This document shows, piece by piece, positions 51,768-59,779 of a DNA stretch of 64,000 bases (position 1 is the first letter of the stretch; every line of letters begins with the position of its first letter). The position numbers were made by a program, and so were the translations under genes. Source of the DNA: Flavobacteriaceae bacterium (GTDB lineage: Bacteria > Bacteroidota > Bacteroidia > Flavobacteriales > Flavobacteriaceae); contig JANQRC010000017.1 of NCBI GenBank assembly GCA_028284745.1, forward strand, positions 62,001-126,000. Reading direction: 5' to 3'. The notes beneath the pieces were generated by a model. It was given only the letters and a program-made list of their open reading frames with translations. It did not search any database and was not told the DNA's origin.

Positions 51768-51791
51768 GGTAGGGTTTAAAGCAATCATGAT

Positions 51792-51796
51792 GCTAA
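51792..51796 (-). promoter_or_regulatory. TTAGC promoter core of small RNA C
   Basis: Minus-strand TACATTAGC, a weak -7-like element, exactly 33 bases after the direct-repeat operator. Confidence 0.5.
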
Positions 51797-51829
51797 TGTA
51801 TCGTGTGATTTTGTTCTTTCAAATAAAAC

Positions 51830-51859
51830 TTTGTGAAACAGGCTTTTGATGTTGTGAAA
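51830..51859 (-). promoter_or_regulatory. LytTR-type operator of small RNA C
   Basis: Minus strand: TTTCACAAC, 12 bases, TTTCACAAA; 9-bp direct repeats with 21-bp period. Confidence 0.7.
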
Positions 51860-51889
51860 TGGCCAAATGCTGTGTTGTACCTGGAAGGG

Positions 51890-53710
51890 CTATTGCTCGA
51901 TGGCCTTCCCTAGATACACGAGTTCGCTACCGCCTTTGATGTTCTTCATGTCTTCAAGAGTAGAAATGATGTGAAGCTCTCCGTCACCATTCTTCAAGAA
52001 AAGGGGAATGCTCTCTTTTGAAGCCCTTATCTCTTCAAGCGTTTGTGTGAGGTGTTCTGAAGAGGCGACTTCCAACTCATGGATCTCAGGAAAATCCCGT
52101 GCCACCTCACTTAAATTTATAAAGTCGTCGGTAGAGGAGAACAGCACTTCAGCATCTATCTCTTCAGGGTCATGGATCTCTTCATGTGTGATCAGTCGAA
52201 AAGCACCGTTCTCACCTAAGTTTTTACCAAAACGTCTGATCGCATAGCTGTTCACCTCTTTACTGGCCGTGAGTGCCAACAAATACCCTATATCGCTAAA
52301 CTCGATGTTGGTCGTTAGGTCTTCAGAAAAGATGTTGGCCTCAACCGCTTGCAATCCCATTTCTTGAGCTTCGCCTATATTGGCCCTGTTCGTGTCTACC
52401 AACACTACATGGCGGTCATTGTCTGAAAGATATTCTGCGATCAACCGCGAAAAATTATTGGCGCCTACCATCAATATTCCTTTGGAGGCCTTCAAATACA
52501 CGCCTATCGCTTTTGCGAAAGGCCGTGCTGTAGTAGCATTGAGAAGCACCGTTCCTAGAACGATCAAAAAGACCAACGGAGTGATGTATTCTGCTCCTGG
52601 TTCACCATTCTGGGCCAATTTGGTGCCAAACAGCGACGCGATACCCGCTGCCACGATACCTCTTGGGCCCACCCAGCTGATGAACACCTTCTCGTTTAGT
52701 TTCAAGTTCGAGCCTATTGTGCTTAAGAACACGCCTAGTGGGCGAATCAAGAACACGATAAAAGCGAACAGCATGGCACTGTTCCAGTTGTAAACAAGCA
52801 ATAGGTCTTTTATATCGATGTTGGCAGCCAGCAAGATGAACAAGATCGATATCAGCAACACGCTCAACGATTCTTTGAAGTACAAAAGTTCTTTGATGTT
52901 GGGCAAGTTTGCATTCCCCATAACCAGTCCCATCACTACTACTGCTAGAAGTCCCGATTCATGCGCAAAGATGTCTGACTCGACAAAGACTAGCAACACC
53001 ACTGAAAGCGACACTACGTTCAGTAGATAATGCGGGATCCAGTTCTTCTTGATCATATAGATCAGCGCATGGGCAAAGGTGAAGCCAAAGGTCGTGCCAA
53101 AAAGCACGATCTTCCCAAACTCGATCAAGGCCGTTTTTGTGTAGGCATTGCCTTCGCCAACTGTGATGAACTCAAAAACAAGTACGGCAAACAATGCACC
53201 GATGGGGTCTATCAAGATGCCTTCCCACTTTAACACTGCAGACACGTCCTTCTTCAGTGGAATATTTCTCAGTATTGGCGATATCACTGTAGGGCCTGTG
53301 ACAATCACCAATGCGCCAAATAAGAAGCTTATCTTCCAGCTAAGGTCAAATATGAAATGTGCCAGCGCTCCCGCGCCAAAAAAGGTGATGAGCGTGCCAA
53401 CTGTTATTAGCTTCGTAATTACTGGCCCGACATTCTTGATCTCATTCTTTCGGAGTGTCAGCCCTCCTTCAAAAAGGATGATGCTGATCGCCAGAGACAC
53501 GAAGTAAAACAGGTTCTCGCCGGCAAAGAATCCCTTGTGCCCATTCCAGACGGGCTCTATCCATTTCTCGCCATCAGAGGAGATCAAGGTAGAGAGCGGC
53601 CCAACCAACAACCCAATGAGTATCAACGGTAGAATTGCTGGAATCTTGAATTTCCAGGCGACCCATTGTGCCAAAATGCCTAATATGATGATACTGGCCA
53701 GTTCTAACAT
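51890..53710 (-). CDS. cation:proton antiporter with TrkA-N domain
   Basis: A 606-residue monovalent cation/H+ antiporter of the CPA1/CPA2 type. About twelve membrane helices (residues 1-400) include ILFEGGLTLRKNEI, VTGPTVISPILRNIPLKKD, LKWEGILIDPIGAL and SWVGPRGIVAAGIASLFG. A cytoplasmic TrkA-N-like nucleotide-binding region starts at about 415 (GILMVGANNFSRLIAEYL; VVLVDTNRANIG). It exchanges Na+ or K+ for protons. The final ~100 residues resemble a regulatory RCK-type end. Confidence 0.93.
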   Translation of the reverse strand: MLELASIIILGILAQWVAWKFKIPAILPLILIGLLVGPLSTLISSDGEKWIEPVWNGHKGFFAGENLFYFVSLAISIILFEGGLTLRKNEIKNVGPVITKLITVGTLITFFGAGALAHFIFDLSWKISFLFGALVIVTGPTVISPILRNIPLKKDVSAVLKWEGILIDPIGALFAVLVFEFITVGEGNAYTKTALIEFGKIVLFGTTFGFTFAHALIYMIKKNWIPHYLLNVVSLSVVLLVFVESDIFAHESGLLAVVVMGLVMGNANLPNIKELLYFKESLSVLLISILFILLAANIDIKDLLLVYNWNSAMLFAFIVFLIRPLGVFLSTIGSNLKLNEKVFISWVGPRGIVAAGIASLFGTKLAQNGEPGAEYITPLVFLIVLGTVLLNATTARPFAKAIGVYLKASKGILMVGANNFSRLIAEYLSDNDRHVVLVDTNRANIGEAQEMGLQAVEANIFSEDLTTNIEFSDIGYLLALTASKEVNSYAIRRFGKNLGENGAFRLITHEEIHDPEEIDAEVLFSSTDDFINLSEVARDFPEIHELEVASSEHLTQTLEEIRASKESIPLFLKNGDGELHIISTLEDMKNIKGGSELVYLGKAIEQ

Positions 53711-53835
53711 TCGCGTGATTTTTCGTGAATTTACTACTTTTTACTAAAGCACTGTTAAAAACTCTCTTCACCACCATTCAAAAAAAGATTCTTCCCTTCA
53801 TTTTTAGTATTTTGCAGTTCTTTCTTCAAGATTAC

Positions 53836-54675
53836 ATGAAACTTTACCCGATCGAGACAGGAAATTTCAAGCTAGATGGCGGCGCCATGTTCGGCGTGGT
53901 GCCCAAGTCCCTATGGCAACGAACGAATCCGGCCGATGCTAACAACATGATCGAGATGGCAGCTCGATCTTTATTGGTTGAAGATGGGGATCGACTCATT
54001 CTTATAGACACAGGGATGGGCAGCAAACAATCGGAAAAATTCTTTGGTTACTATTATCTATGGGGAAATCATTCGTTAGATGCCTCGCTAGCTCGCTACG
54101 GTTTCCATCGAGATGATATCACTGATGTGTTCATGACACATTTGCATTTTGACCATTGTGGGGGAAGCATCCGCTGGAACAAAGACAGAACAGGCTATGA
54201 GCCTGCATTCAAAAATGCCACGTTTTGGAGCAATGCCAACCACTGGGAATGGGCGACAGATCCCAATCCTCGCGAAAAGGCCTCCTTCTTGAAGGAAAAC
54301 ATCCTGCCTATTGAAGAAAGTGGTCAGCTCAACTTTGTAGAAGAGGCATCAAGACAATTAGGGTTCGATGTGCTGTTCGTAGATGGTCATACTGAAAAAC
54401 AGATGATTCCGCACATCAACTATAATGGAAAGGTCATCGTGTTCATGGCAGACCTGTTGCCAACGGTTGGCCATATCCCGCTTCCGTATGTGATGGGCTA
54501 CGATACGCGACCCCTAGTAACATTAGAAGAAAAAGCTTCCTTTTTAGATAAGGCGGCCAATGATAATTATTACCTATTTTTGGAACATGACCCTCACCAC
54601 GAGATCATTACGCTAGGCCATACCGAAAAAGGGGTGCGCCTAAAAGAGGTTTTCAGTTGTGAGGATATTTTTTAA
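53836..54675 (+). CDS. MBL fold metallo-hydrolase
   Basis: A 279-residue metallo-beta-lactamase-fold hydrolase. The zinc motif T-H-L-H-F-D-H-C-G-G (about residues 100-109) is complete, with later ligands in FVDGHTEKQM, MADLLPT and FLEHDPHH. Such proteins hydrolyse lactones, glyoxalase-type thioesters or phosphoesters; the YPIETGNFKLDGGAMFGVVPKSLW start is typical of a Bacteroidota lactonase-like subgroup. The ATG at 53836 is preferred over a longer AT-rich extension. Followed after 16 bases by the S8 peptidase. Confidence 0.88.
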   Translation: MKLYPIETGNFKLDGGAMFGVVPKSLWQRTNPADANNMIEMAARSLLVEDGDRLILIDTGMGSKQSEKFFGYYYLWGNHSLDASLARYGFHRDDITDVFMTHLHFDHCGGSIRWNKDRTGYEPAFKNATFWSNANHWEWATDPNPREKASFLKENILPIEESGQLNFVEEASRQLGFDVLFVDGHTEKQMIPHINYNGKVIVFMADLLPTVGHIPLPYVMGYDTRPLVTLEEKASFLDKAANDNYYLFLEHDPHHEIITLGHTEKGVRLKEVFSCEDIF

Positions 54676-54691
54676 AATCAATTTAGACCGT

Positions 54692-56284
54692 ATGAGATTT
54701 AAGTATGTATTGTTGCCAGCTTTTGCAGCTGCGATCTTATCAGGTTGTGGTAGTACCGCGCCTGTGATCTTGTCTACGCCTGTAGAGAACATTGATAGCA
54801 TCTCGTTGAAATACGACGAGCTTACCGAGGAAGAGAAAAAAACTTGGGGCCATAAAGACCTTGTCACCGACACTATTCCCGGCATGAGTGTTGAAAAGGC
54901 CTATGCCGACTTTGTGAAGAGCCAACGCCCCAACAAAGTAACCGTAGCCGTAATTGATTCTGGTATCGACATAGAGCACGAAGACCTGCGGAGTATCATC
55001 TGGAGAAACCGAGACGAGATTCCTAACAATGGCAAGGATGATGATAAGAACGGTTATGTGGATGATGTTAACGGTTGGAATTTCTTAGGAGACGCAAACG
55101 ATGAGCAGCTTGAAATGGCGCGCATCGTTGCCGCAGGAACAAGGCATCCGCAATATGCAGCCGCGAAAGCTGCTTTGGATGAAAAACTTGCCAACATACA
55201 GCAAAGCAAACAACAGGTAGATGTGCTAACAAATGTTGACAAGACACTTTCCGAGCATTTCAAAAAAGACACCTACACAAAAGCAGAGGTGGAGGCCATC
55301 AATACACAAGACGAATCATTGGCACAAGCCAAAGGTATCATGCTTCAAGTATTAAACGGCCAGCAGTGGACCGTTGAAGAGTACAGAAAAGAGATCAAAG
55401 AGTTCTCTGATTATGTATACGATCAGCTCAACTACAATCTTAGCGCCACTTTTGATGGTAGAAAAATTGTGGGTGACGACCCTGATGATCTCAACGATAG
55501 AAATTATGGCAATGCTAACGTCATTGGTCCTGATAAAGAACATGCCAAACACGGAACGCATGTTGCCGGAATCATCGCCGCAAAGCGAAACAACGGAAAA
55601 GGCATGAATGGCGTTGCCAACAATGTAGAGATCATGCCCGTAAGAGCCGTGCCCAACGGCGACGAATATGATAAGGATATTGCCTTGGCGATTCGATATG
55701 CGGTAGACAATGGCGCCAAGGTCATCAACTGTAGCTTCGGGAAGTCCTTTTCCACCCATCCAGAATGGGTCTGGGATGCCATCAAATACGCCGCAAAGAA
55801 AGATGTGCTGATCGTCAATGCCGCTGGTAACGACTCTGAAGATATCGACTATAACGTTAGCTATCCTACAGATTTTACAGGCGGAAAAGAGATCGCAGAC
55901 AACTTCATCACTGTAGGAGCCTTAGCAAAATCATACGGTTCGCAAGTGGTGGCCAACTTCTCTAATTATGGTATCAAGAATGTAGACGTTTTTGCGCCTG
56001 GTGCTCAGATCTGGTCAACCGTGCCCAACAATCAGTACGAATTTCTGGGAGGCACATCGATGGCCGCTCCTGCTGTAGCTGGTTTGGCTGCGATGATCCG
56101 TGGTTTTTATCCAAAGCTTTCTGCTTCGCAGGTAAAGCAGATCATCATGGCTGCTGGTTTCCCCTTGAAAACCCAAGTAGTCGTTGGTGGCGACAAGACC
56201 AAAGAGTTCAAGACGATCTCAAAGTCCGGTAACATTGCCAATGCGTACAATGCCTTGGTAATGGCTCAGCAAGTTTCGAAATGA
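54692..56284 (+). CDS. S8 family serine peptidase lipoprotein
   Basis: A 530-residue subtilisin-like protease. The ATG at 54692 gives a lipoprotein signal (FAAAILSGC). Catalytic residues: Asp in VAVIDSGIDIEHEDL (about 85), His in KHGTHVAGIIAAK (about 289), Ser in LGGTSMAAPAVAG (about 460). About 200 residues separate Asp and His, far more than in subtilisin, including a helical KTLSEHFKKD-type region. Probably secreted and surface-bound. Confidence 0.92.
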   Translation: MRFKYVLLPAFAAAILSGCGSTAPVILSTPVENIDSISLKYDELTEEEKKTWGHKDLVTDTIPGMSVEKAYADFVKSQRPNKVTVAVIDSGIDIEHEDLRSIIWRNRDEIPNNGKDDDKNGYVDDVNGWNFLGDANDEQLEMARIVAAGTRHPQYAAAKAALDEKLANIQQSKQQVDVLTNVDKTLSEHFKKDTYTKAEVEAINTQDESLAQAKGIMLQVLNGQQWTVEEYRKEIKEFSDYVYDQLNYNLSATFDGRKIVGDDPDDLNDRNYGNANVIGPDKEHAKHGTHVAGIIAAKRNNGKGMNGVANNVEIMPVRAVPNGDEYDKDIALAIRYAVDNGAKVINCSFGKSFSTHPEWVWDAIKYAAKKDVLIVNAAGNDSEDIDYNVSYPTDFTGGKEIADNFITVGALAKSYGSQVVANFSNYGIKNVDVFAPGAQIWSTVPNNQYEFLGGTSMAAPAVAGLAAMIRGFYPKLSASQVKQIIMAAGFPLKTQVVVGGDKTKEFKTISKSGNIANAYNALVMAQQVSK

Positions 56285-56312
56285 TCCATCCATTTATATG
56301 TGCTAAACAATC

Positions 56313-56392
56313 GTCATTCCGACAGAGCGACGCGACGAGAATTCTCTTAGTTTGTCTTACACTATCAGATTTCGCTTTGCGCTCGAAATGAC
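56313..56392. repeat. GTCATTYCGA...TCGAAATGAC bounded element, copy 1
   Basis: An ~80-bp intergenic element whose ends are inverted repeats (GTCATTCCGA at 56313, TCGAAATGAC at 56383). The inside contains the palindrome GAGAATTCTC. The same end sequences bound the element at 58326-58428. Confidence 0.7.
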
Positions 56393-56435
56393 ATTACGAC
56401 CACTTCTTTAGATTTCCTTTTTTATTCTTTTCACT

Positions 56436-58319
56436 ATGAAAAAAGTCTTTCTGTTCTCCTTGTTTGTTTGTTTTGAATTTTCTTCCTGTTCTTCGCAGCA
56501 AGCAACTCTTGCTGCCCTCAAAACCAAACCCGAGACCTCCACAAATGGCTACTGGCAACAACATGTTGCCTACTACATGGACATCGACTTCCATGTGGAG
56601 AATTATCGGTATTCAGGTATTCAAAAACTTGTCTATACCAATAACTCGCCCGATGTACTAGACAAGGTCTTCTACCATTTGTACTTCAATGCATTTCGGC
56701 CAGGAAGCGAAATGGACGTTCGTTCGCGCACCATTTCAGATACAGACCCTAGGGTGGCTGATCGAATAGCAAAGCTAGATCAACACGAGATCGGTTACAT
56801 CAAAGTGAAGAGCCTGAGACAAAATGGAGAGCCTTTGACCTATGTCGTTGCTGGCACTGTGCTAGAGGTAGATTTGGCCAGGCCCATTCAACCTGGCGAA
56901 AAGGTCACCTTTGATATGGCGTTTGATGGTCAAGTGCCTGTACAGATCCGCCGTTCGGGCAGAAACAACAAAGAGGGCGTTGCGCTGTCAATGACGCAAT
57001 GGTATCCAAAAATAGCAGAATACGATTTTGAAGGGTGGCACGCGCATCCCTACATTGGTCGTGAGTTCCATCAAGTTTGGGGAGATTTCGAGGTGAAGCT
57101 TTCCATAGACAAGAACTACACCGTTGGCGGAACAGGATATCTTCAAAACGCTTCAGAAATTGGTCATGGGTATGAAAAAGATGGGGAAGCTGTAAAGCAA
57201 AAAGTGAAGGATGGGAAGCTTACTTGGCATTTTGTAGCTCCGAACGTACTGGATTTTGCCTGGGGCGCCGACCCTGATTTTGTGCACGACACGCTTCAAA
57301 TGGAACATGGCCCCATGCTTCATTTCTTCTACAAGAACAACCCCAACATCAAGGACAACTGGAAGAGCCTTCAACCCAAGACTGTAGAGACTTTTGAATT
57401 CTTCAACAAGAATATTGGCAAATACCCATACAAGCAATACTCTGTAATTCAAGGAGGTGATGGCGGTATGGAATATCCTATGTGTACGCTGATCACAGGT
57501 AAGCGAAACTTTGGCAGCCTTGTAGGTGTCACGGTACATGAGGTGGCACACTCTTGGTTTCAGCATTTGTTGGCCACCAACGAGTCGAAGCACGAATGGA
57601 TGGACGAAGGCTTTACCACCTTTATCTCTTATTTATGCATGAATCAAATCATGGAGCAGGACAAAGACAACCCTTTTGAGAATGCTTACAACAGCTACTA
57701 CAGGCTTGTTGCTTCTGGTAAAGAGCAAGTTCAGACCACCCATGCCGACCGCTATGAGCATAACAGCGCCTATGGAGTTTCAGCATACAGTAAAGGAGCT
57801 GTTTTTTTGGCACAACTTGGGTATGTGATCGGCCAAGACAACCTGATGGAGACACTCCGAAAGTATTACGAGGACTTCAAATTCAAGCATCCTACGCCCA
57901 ACGATATGAAGCGTACCGCCGAAAAGATCTCGGGGATGCAGCTTGATTGGTATTTGACCGACTGGACACAGACCACCAATACCATTGACTATGGTGTAAA
58001 AGGTGTTTCAGATGAGGACGGAAAGACCAAAGTAACGCTTGAACGCATTGGCCTAATGCCGATGCCGCAAGATATTTTAGTGGTCTACAACGATGGCACG
58101 CGCGAAACCTTCTACGCGCCTCTGCGCATGATGCGTGGTGAAAAGGAAAATCCCTATCAGGGTATCGAAAGAACTGTTATCGAAGATTGGCCATGGGCAT
58201 TCCCCACCTACGAATTCACCATTGATAAGCCTAAAAGCAGCATTCGTGCGATCGTGCTAGACCCGTCGGGGTTGATGGCCGATATCAATCAGCAAAACAA
58301 CGTTCTTGAGGTCAAGTAA
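56436..58319 (+). CDS. M1 family metallopeptidase (aminopeptidase N-like)
   Basis: A 627-residue zinc aminopeptidase-like protein with an N-terminal export signal (MKKVFLFSLFVCFEFSSCSS, lipobox FSSC). The zinc motif VTVHEVAHSWFQHLLATNESKHEWMDEGFTTF (H-E-x-x-H and the downstream E) lies at about residues 367-398, and the exopeptidase motif GDGGMEYPMCTL just before it. Cleaves N-terminal residues from peptides in the periplasm or at the surface. Full length. Confidence 0.92.
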   Translation: MKKVFLFSLFVCFEFSSCSSQQATLAALKTKPETSTNGYWQQHVAYYMDIDFHVENYRYSGIQKLVYTNNSPDVLDKVFYHLYFNAFRPGSEMDVRSRTISDTDPRVADRIAKLDQHEIGYIKVKSLRQNGEPLTYVVAGTVLEVDLARPIQPGEKVTFDMAFDGQVPVQIRRSGRNNKEGVALSMTQWYPKIAEYDFEGWHAHPYIGREFHQVWGDFEVKLSIDKNYTVGGTGYLQNASEIGHGYEKDGEAVKQKVKDGKLTWHFVAPNVLDFAWGADPDFVHDTLQMEHGPMLHFFYKNNPNIKDNWKSLQPKTVETFEFFNKNIGKYPYKQYSVIQGGDGGMEYPMCTLITGKRNFGSLVGVTVHEVAHSWFQHLLATNESKHEWMDEGFTTFISYLCMNQIMEQDKDNPFENAYNSYYRLVASGKEQVQTTHADRYEHNSAYGVSAYSKGAVFLAQLGYVIGQDNLMETLRKYYEDFKFKHPTPNDMKRTAEKISGMQLDWYLTDWTQTTNTIDYGVKGVSDEDGKTKVTLERIGLMPMPQDILVVYNDGTRETFYAPLRMMRGEKENPYQGIERTVIEDWPWAFPTYEFTIDKPKSSIRAIVLDPSGLMADINQQNNVLEVK

Positions 58320-58325
58320 GTTATT

Positions 58326-58428
58326 GTCATTTCGAAGGAGTATCCCGATACCTATCGGAACGACTGGGAAATCCCTTTTATTAATTTAGATTGACCTTTC
58401 TCCCTCGAGGATTCGGGGTCGAAATGAC
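58326..58428. repeat. GTCATTYCGA...TCGAAATGAC bounded element, copy 2
   Basis: A 103-bp element with ends GTCATTTCGA (58326-58335) and TCGAAATGAC (58419-58428), a perfect inverted pair. An internal palindrome (CCGATA-CC-TATCGG) sits at 58345-58358. Confidence 0.72.
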
Positions 58429-58447
58429 CTACGGTCCTTGCCTATGA

Positions 58448-59248
58448 TCAGTTGGCCCTTCTGAGCGCGTCTTCTAACAGAACGATCTTGCTTTCGAGCT
58501 CGTGAAGCCGATCGTACACGTCTACGGGTTCGGGCATTTGCTTGGAAGCAAACATCGTTACGTACCAGATCTCCATGATCTCTTCGATATCGATGGTGTA
58601 TGTGGGGTAGTTGCCATCCTTGTTGTCTGACTTTAGGATCAGTTTGCTGCGCTCTTCAATACGGTTGATCACCCGCTTCAAGACAATGCCATCATTTCGG
58701 CTTACGATGACATATACCCTTCCGTCCTTCACATCGGAAAGGTCTTCCACATAACGCCCAAAGACCAAGTCGCCATCAAAGAACGTGCGTACCATCGAGT
58801 TTCCCTGTACCTCAAAACAGCGATAGGTGCCGTTGGTAAGCTGTGGCATGCTGAAGGAGGGAAGCGATTCGATATACTCGGCGTCTCCGTATCCAGACAA
58901 ATAGCCTGCGCGTGCCTTTACCGGAACATAGACCACGTTCTCTTCTCCTTTCTGGTCAACAGCAACCACTTGTGGCACCCCGGTATACATCGGGCCATCC
59001 CCTGCTTCTTTAAGCATTCTTGGACTGCGACCAAATAAATAATCTGGGTTGATGTTGAATTCTTCTATAATGCTTTCTAGGACATCAAAGCCAGGCTTTG
59101 TTCGCTTCCTTGAACCGTCTGACTGCAGCCTTCCTGTCGTGATGCTGTCTATCGTAGTGCTCGTAACACTAATTCTCTTTGCGAACGAGTTGTTGTTCAA
59201 CCCAAAATGCTCAATGATCCACCTAACTTTTTCGTTTATTGCTTCCAT
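58448..59248 (-). CDS. LexA-like transcriptional regulator (XRE + S24)
   Basis: A 266-residue repressor: N-terminal XRE helix-turn-helix (residues 1-65, NSFAKRISVTSTTIDSITTGR) and a C-terminal S24/LexA-type domain. The autocleavage elements are intact: an A-G bond in KARAGYLSGYG (about 114), the serine in VQGNSMVRTFFDGD and the lysine in GIVLKRVIN. A C-terminal coiled coil (LHELESKIVLLEDAL) follows. Probably a DNA-damage-responsive repressor. No phage genes are nearby. Divergent from a small HTH gene. Confidence 0.88.
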   Translation of the reverse strand: MEAINEKVRWIIEHFGLNNNSFAKRISVTSTTIDSITTGRLQSDGSRKRTKPGFDVLESIIEEFNINPDYLFGRSPRMLKEAGDGPMYTGVPQVVAVDQKGEENVVYVPVKARAGYLSGYGDAEYIESLPSFSMPQLTNGTYRCFEVQGNSMVRTFFDGDLVFGRYVEDLSDVKDGRVYVIVSRNDGIVLKRVINRIEERSKLILKSDNKDGNYPTYTIDIEEIMEIWYVTMFASKQMPEPVDVYDRLHELESKIVLLEDALRRAN

Positions 59249-59271
59249 GATTTGCTTTTCAACATCTTACA

Positions 59272-59306
59272 GAATTTTTCTGCTTTTTGTTTTTATAATT
59301 CTGCAA
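59272..59306. promoter_or_regulatory. possible operator between the LexA-like and small HTH genes
   Basis: CAGAA-TTT-TTCTG inverted repeat (59272-59284) and a second TTCTGC 21 bases further (59301-59306), in the divergent promoter region. Candidate binding site for the repressor. Confidence 0.4.
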
Positions 59307-59315
59307 TATGTTTTA

Positions 59316-59323
59316 TTTTTGTC
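59316..59323 (+). promoter_or_regulatory. -7 box of the small HTH gene
   Basis: TATTTTTG, perfect consensus, about 80 bases before the ATG at 59407. Confidence 0.5.
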
Positions 59324-59406
59324 TTAAATATGTTGCTAATTTACAAAAATTTGATGGGAATCAAACATTTGTGATTGGTTTTCTATCTTAAATTATCCCA
59401 AAAGGC

Positions 59407-59562
59407 ATGAAACGAAGTAAAGAATTGTTGGAATCAAGAAAGAATTATGTGAAAAGCTATGTGAACCACAACCAACACAAGCAGATGAAAGTAATTGTTT
59501 GTGAGCTTACCGAACGGCTGTTTGTCTCTGAACGGACGATCTACAATATTTTAAAGTCGTAG
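59407..59562 (+). CDS. 51-residue HTH protein
   Basis: A small basic protein: MKRSKELLESRKNYVKSYVN, then a helix-turn-helix-like end (CELTERLFVSERTIYNILKS). The S-E-R-T-I-Y-N-I-L pattern is that of a recognition helix in resolvase/RNA-polymerase-sigma-like HTHs. It lies divergent from the LexA-like repressor and behind a perfect -7 box, so it could be a repressed partner or antirepressor-type regulator (inference). Not otherwise recognised. Confidence 0.68.
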   Translation: MKRSKELLESRKNYVKSYVNHNQHKQMKVIVCELTERLFVSERTIYNILKS

Positions 59563-59599
59563 CGTTCTTATCCAGGTATTGTTTGCAGGGTATAAAAAG

Positions 59600-59688
59600 C
59601 AAAAAGGCTCCTCGTTGAGGGAAGCCTTTTTCTTTGTATAACGTATTAGGTTTGGGGACTTAATTCGTTGTACTTATTAACCAATAAC
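59600..59688 (-). ncRNA. candidate LytTR-controlled small RNA A
   Basis: Predicted transcript of about 89 bases from the TTAGC core (GCTAA, 59693-59697) to the terminator at 59601-59631. It shares with copy B the stretch GGTTATTGGTTAATA, the AGTACAAC block, a CCCC-loop hairpin (59645-59664, five of six stem pairs) and an almost identical terminator. A 10-base length difference against B breaks any common reading frame, so it is probably non-coding. Confidence 0.62.
59601..59631 (-). terminator. terminator of small RNA A
   Basis: Stem AAAAAGGCT / AGCCTTTTT-type with inner CCTC/GAGG. It is usable in both directions and may also end the small HTH transcript. Confidence 0.85.
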
Positions 59689-59692
59689 CACT

Positions 59693-59697
59693 GCTAA
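59693..59697 (-). promoter_or_regulatory. TTAGC promoter core of small RNA A
   Basis: Minus strand: TTG (59722-59724), 24 bases, TTAGC; 33 bases separate the core from the operator. Confidence 0.5.
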
Positions 59698-59730
59698 TTA
59701 AGTGCGAATGATGATGCCGGGCAATTTTTT

Positions 59731-59760
59731 GTTGTGAAGCCTTCATCTTTTGTTGGCAAG
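59731..59760 (-). promoter_or_regulatory. LytTR-type operator of small RNA A
   Basis: Minus strand: CTTGCCAAC (degenerate), 12 bases, CTTCACAAC. Confidence 0.6.
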
Positions 59761-59779
59761 GTCTTTAGTTCGTCTATGA

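Larger units (their letters stand above)
51634..51787 (-). ncRNA. candidate LytTR-controlled small RNA C (dual-function)
   Basis: Predicted transcript of about 155 bases from the TTAGC promoter core (GCTAA at 51792-51796) to the terminator. It encodes a 19-residue peptide (51708-51767), then forms a perfect 6-bp hairpin (CTTTTG / CAAAAG, 51685-51704) whose 8-base loop is CCCCAAAT. The operator-to-promoter geometry equals that of copies A and B. Ends are predictions from sequence. Confidence 0.55.

Noticed and set aside
54692..56284. The ~200-residue gap between catalytic Asp and His of the S8 peptidase as a sign of a foreign insertion.
   Set aside because: The reading frame is continuous with uniform composition, and I recall long inserts in related Bacteroidota S8 lipoproteins; treated as family variation.
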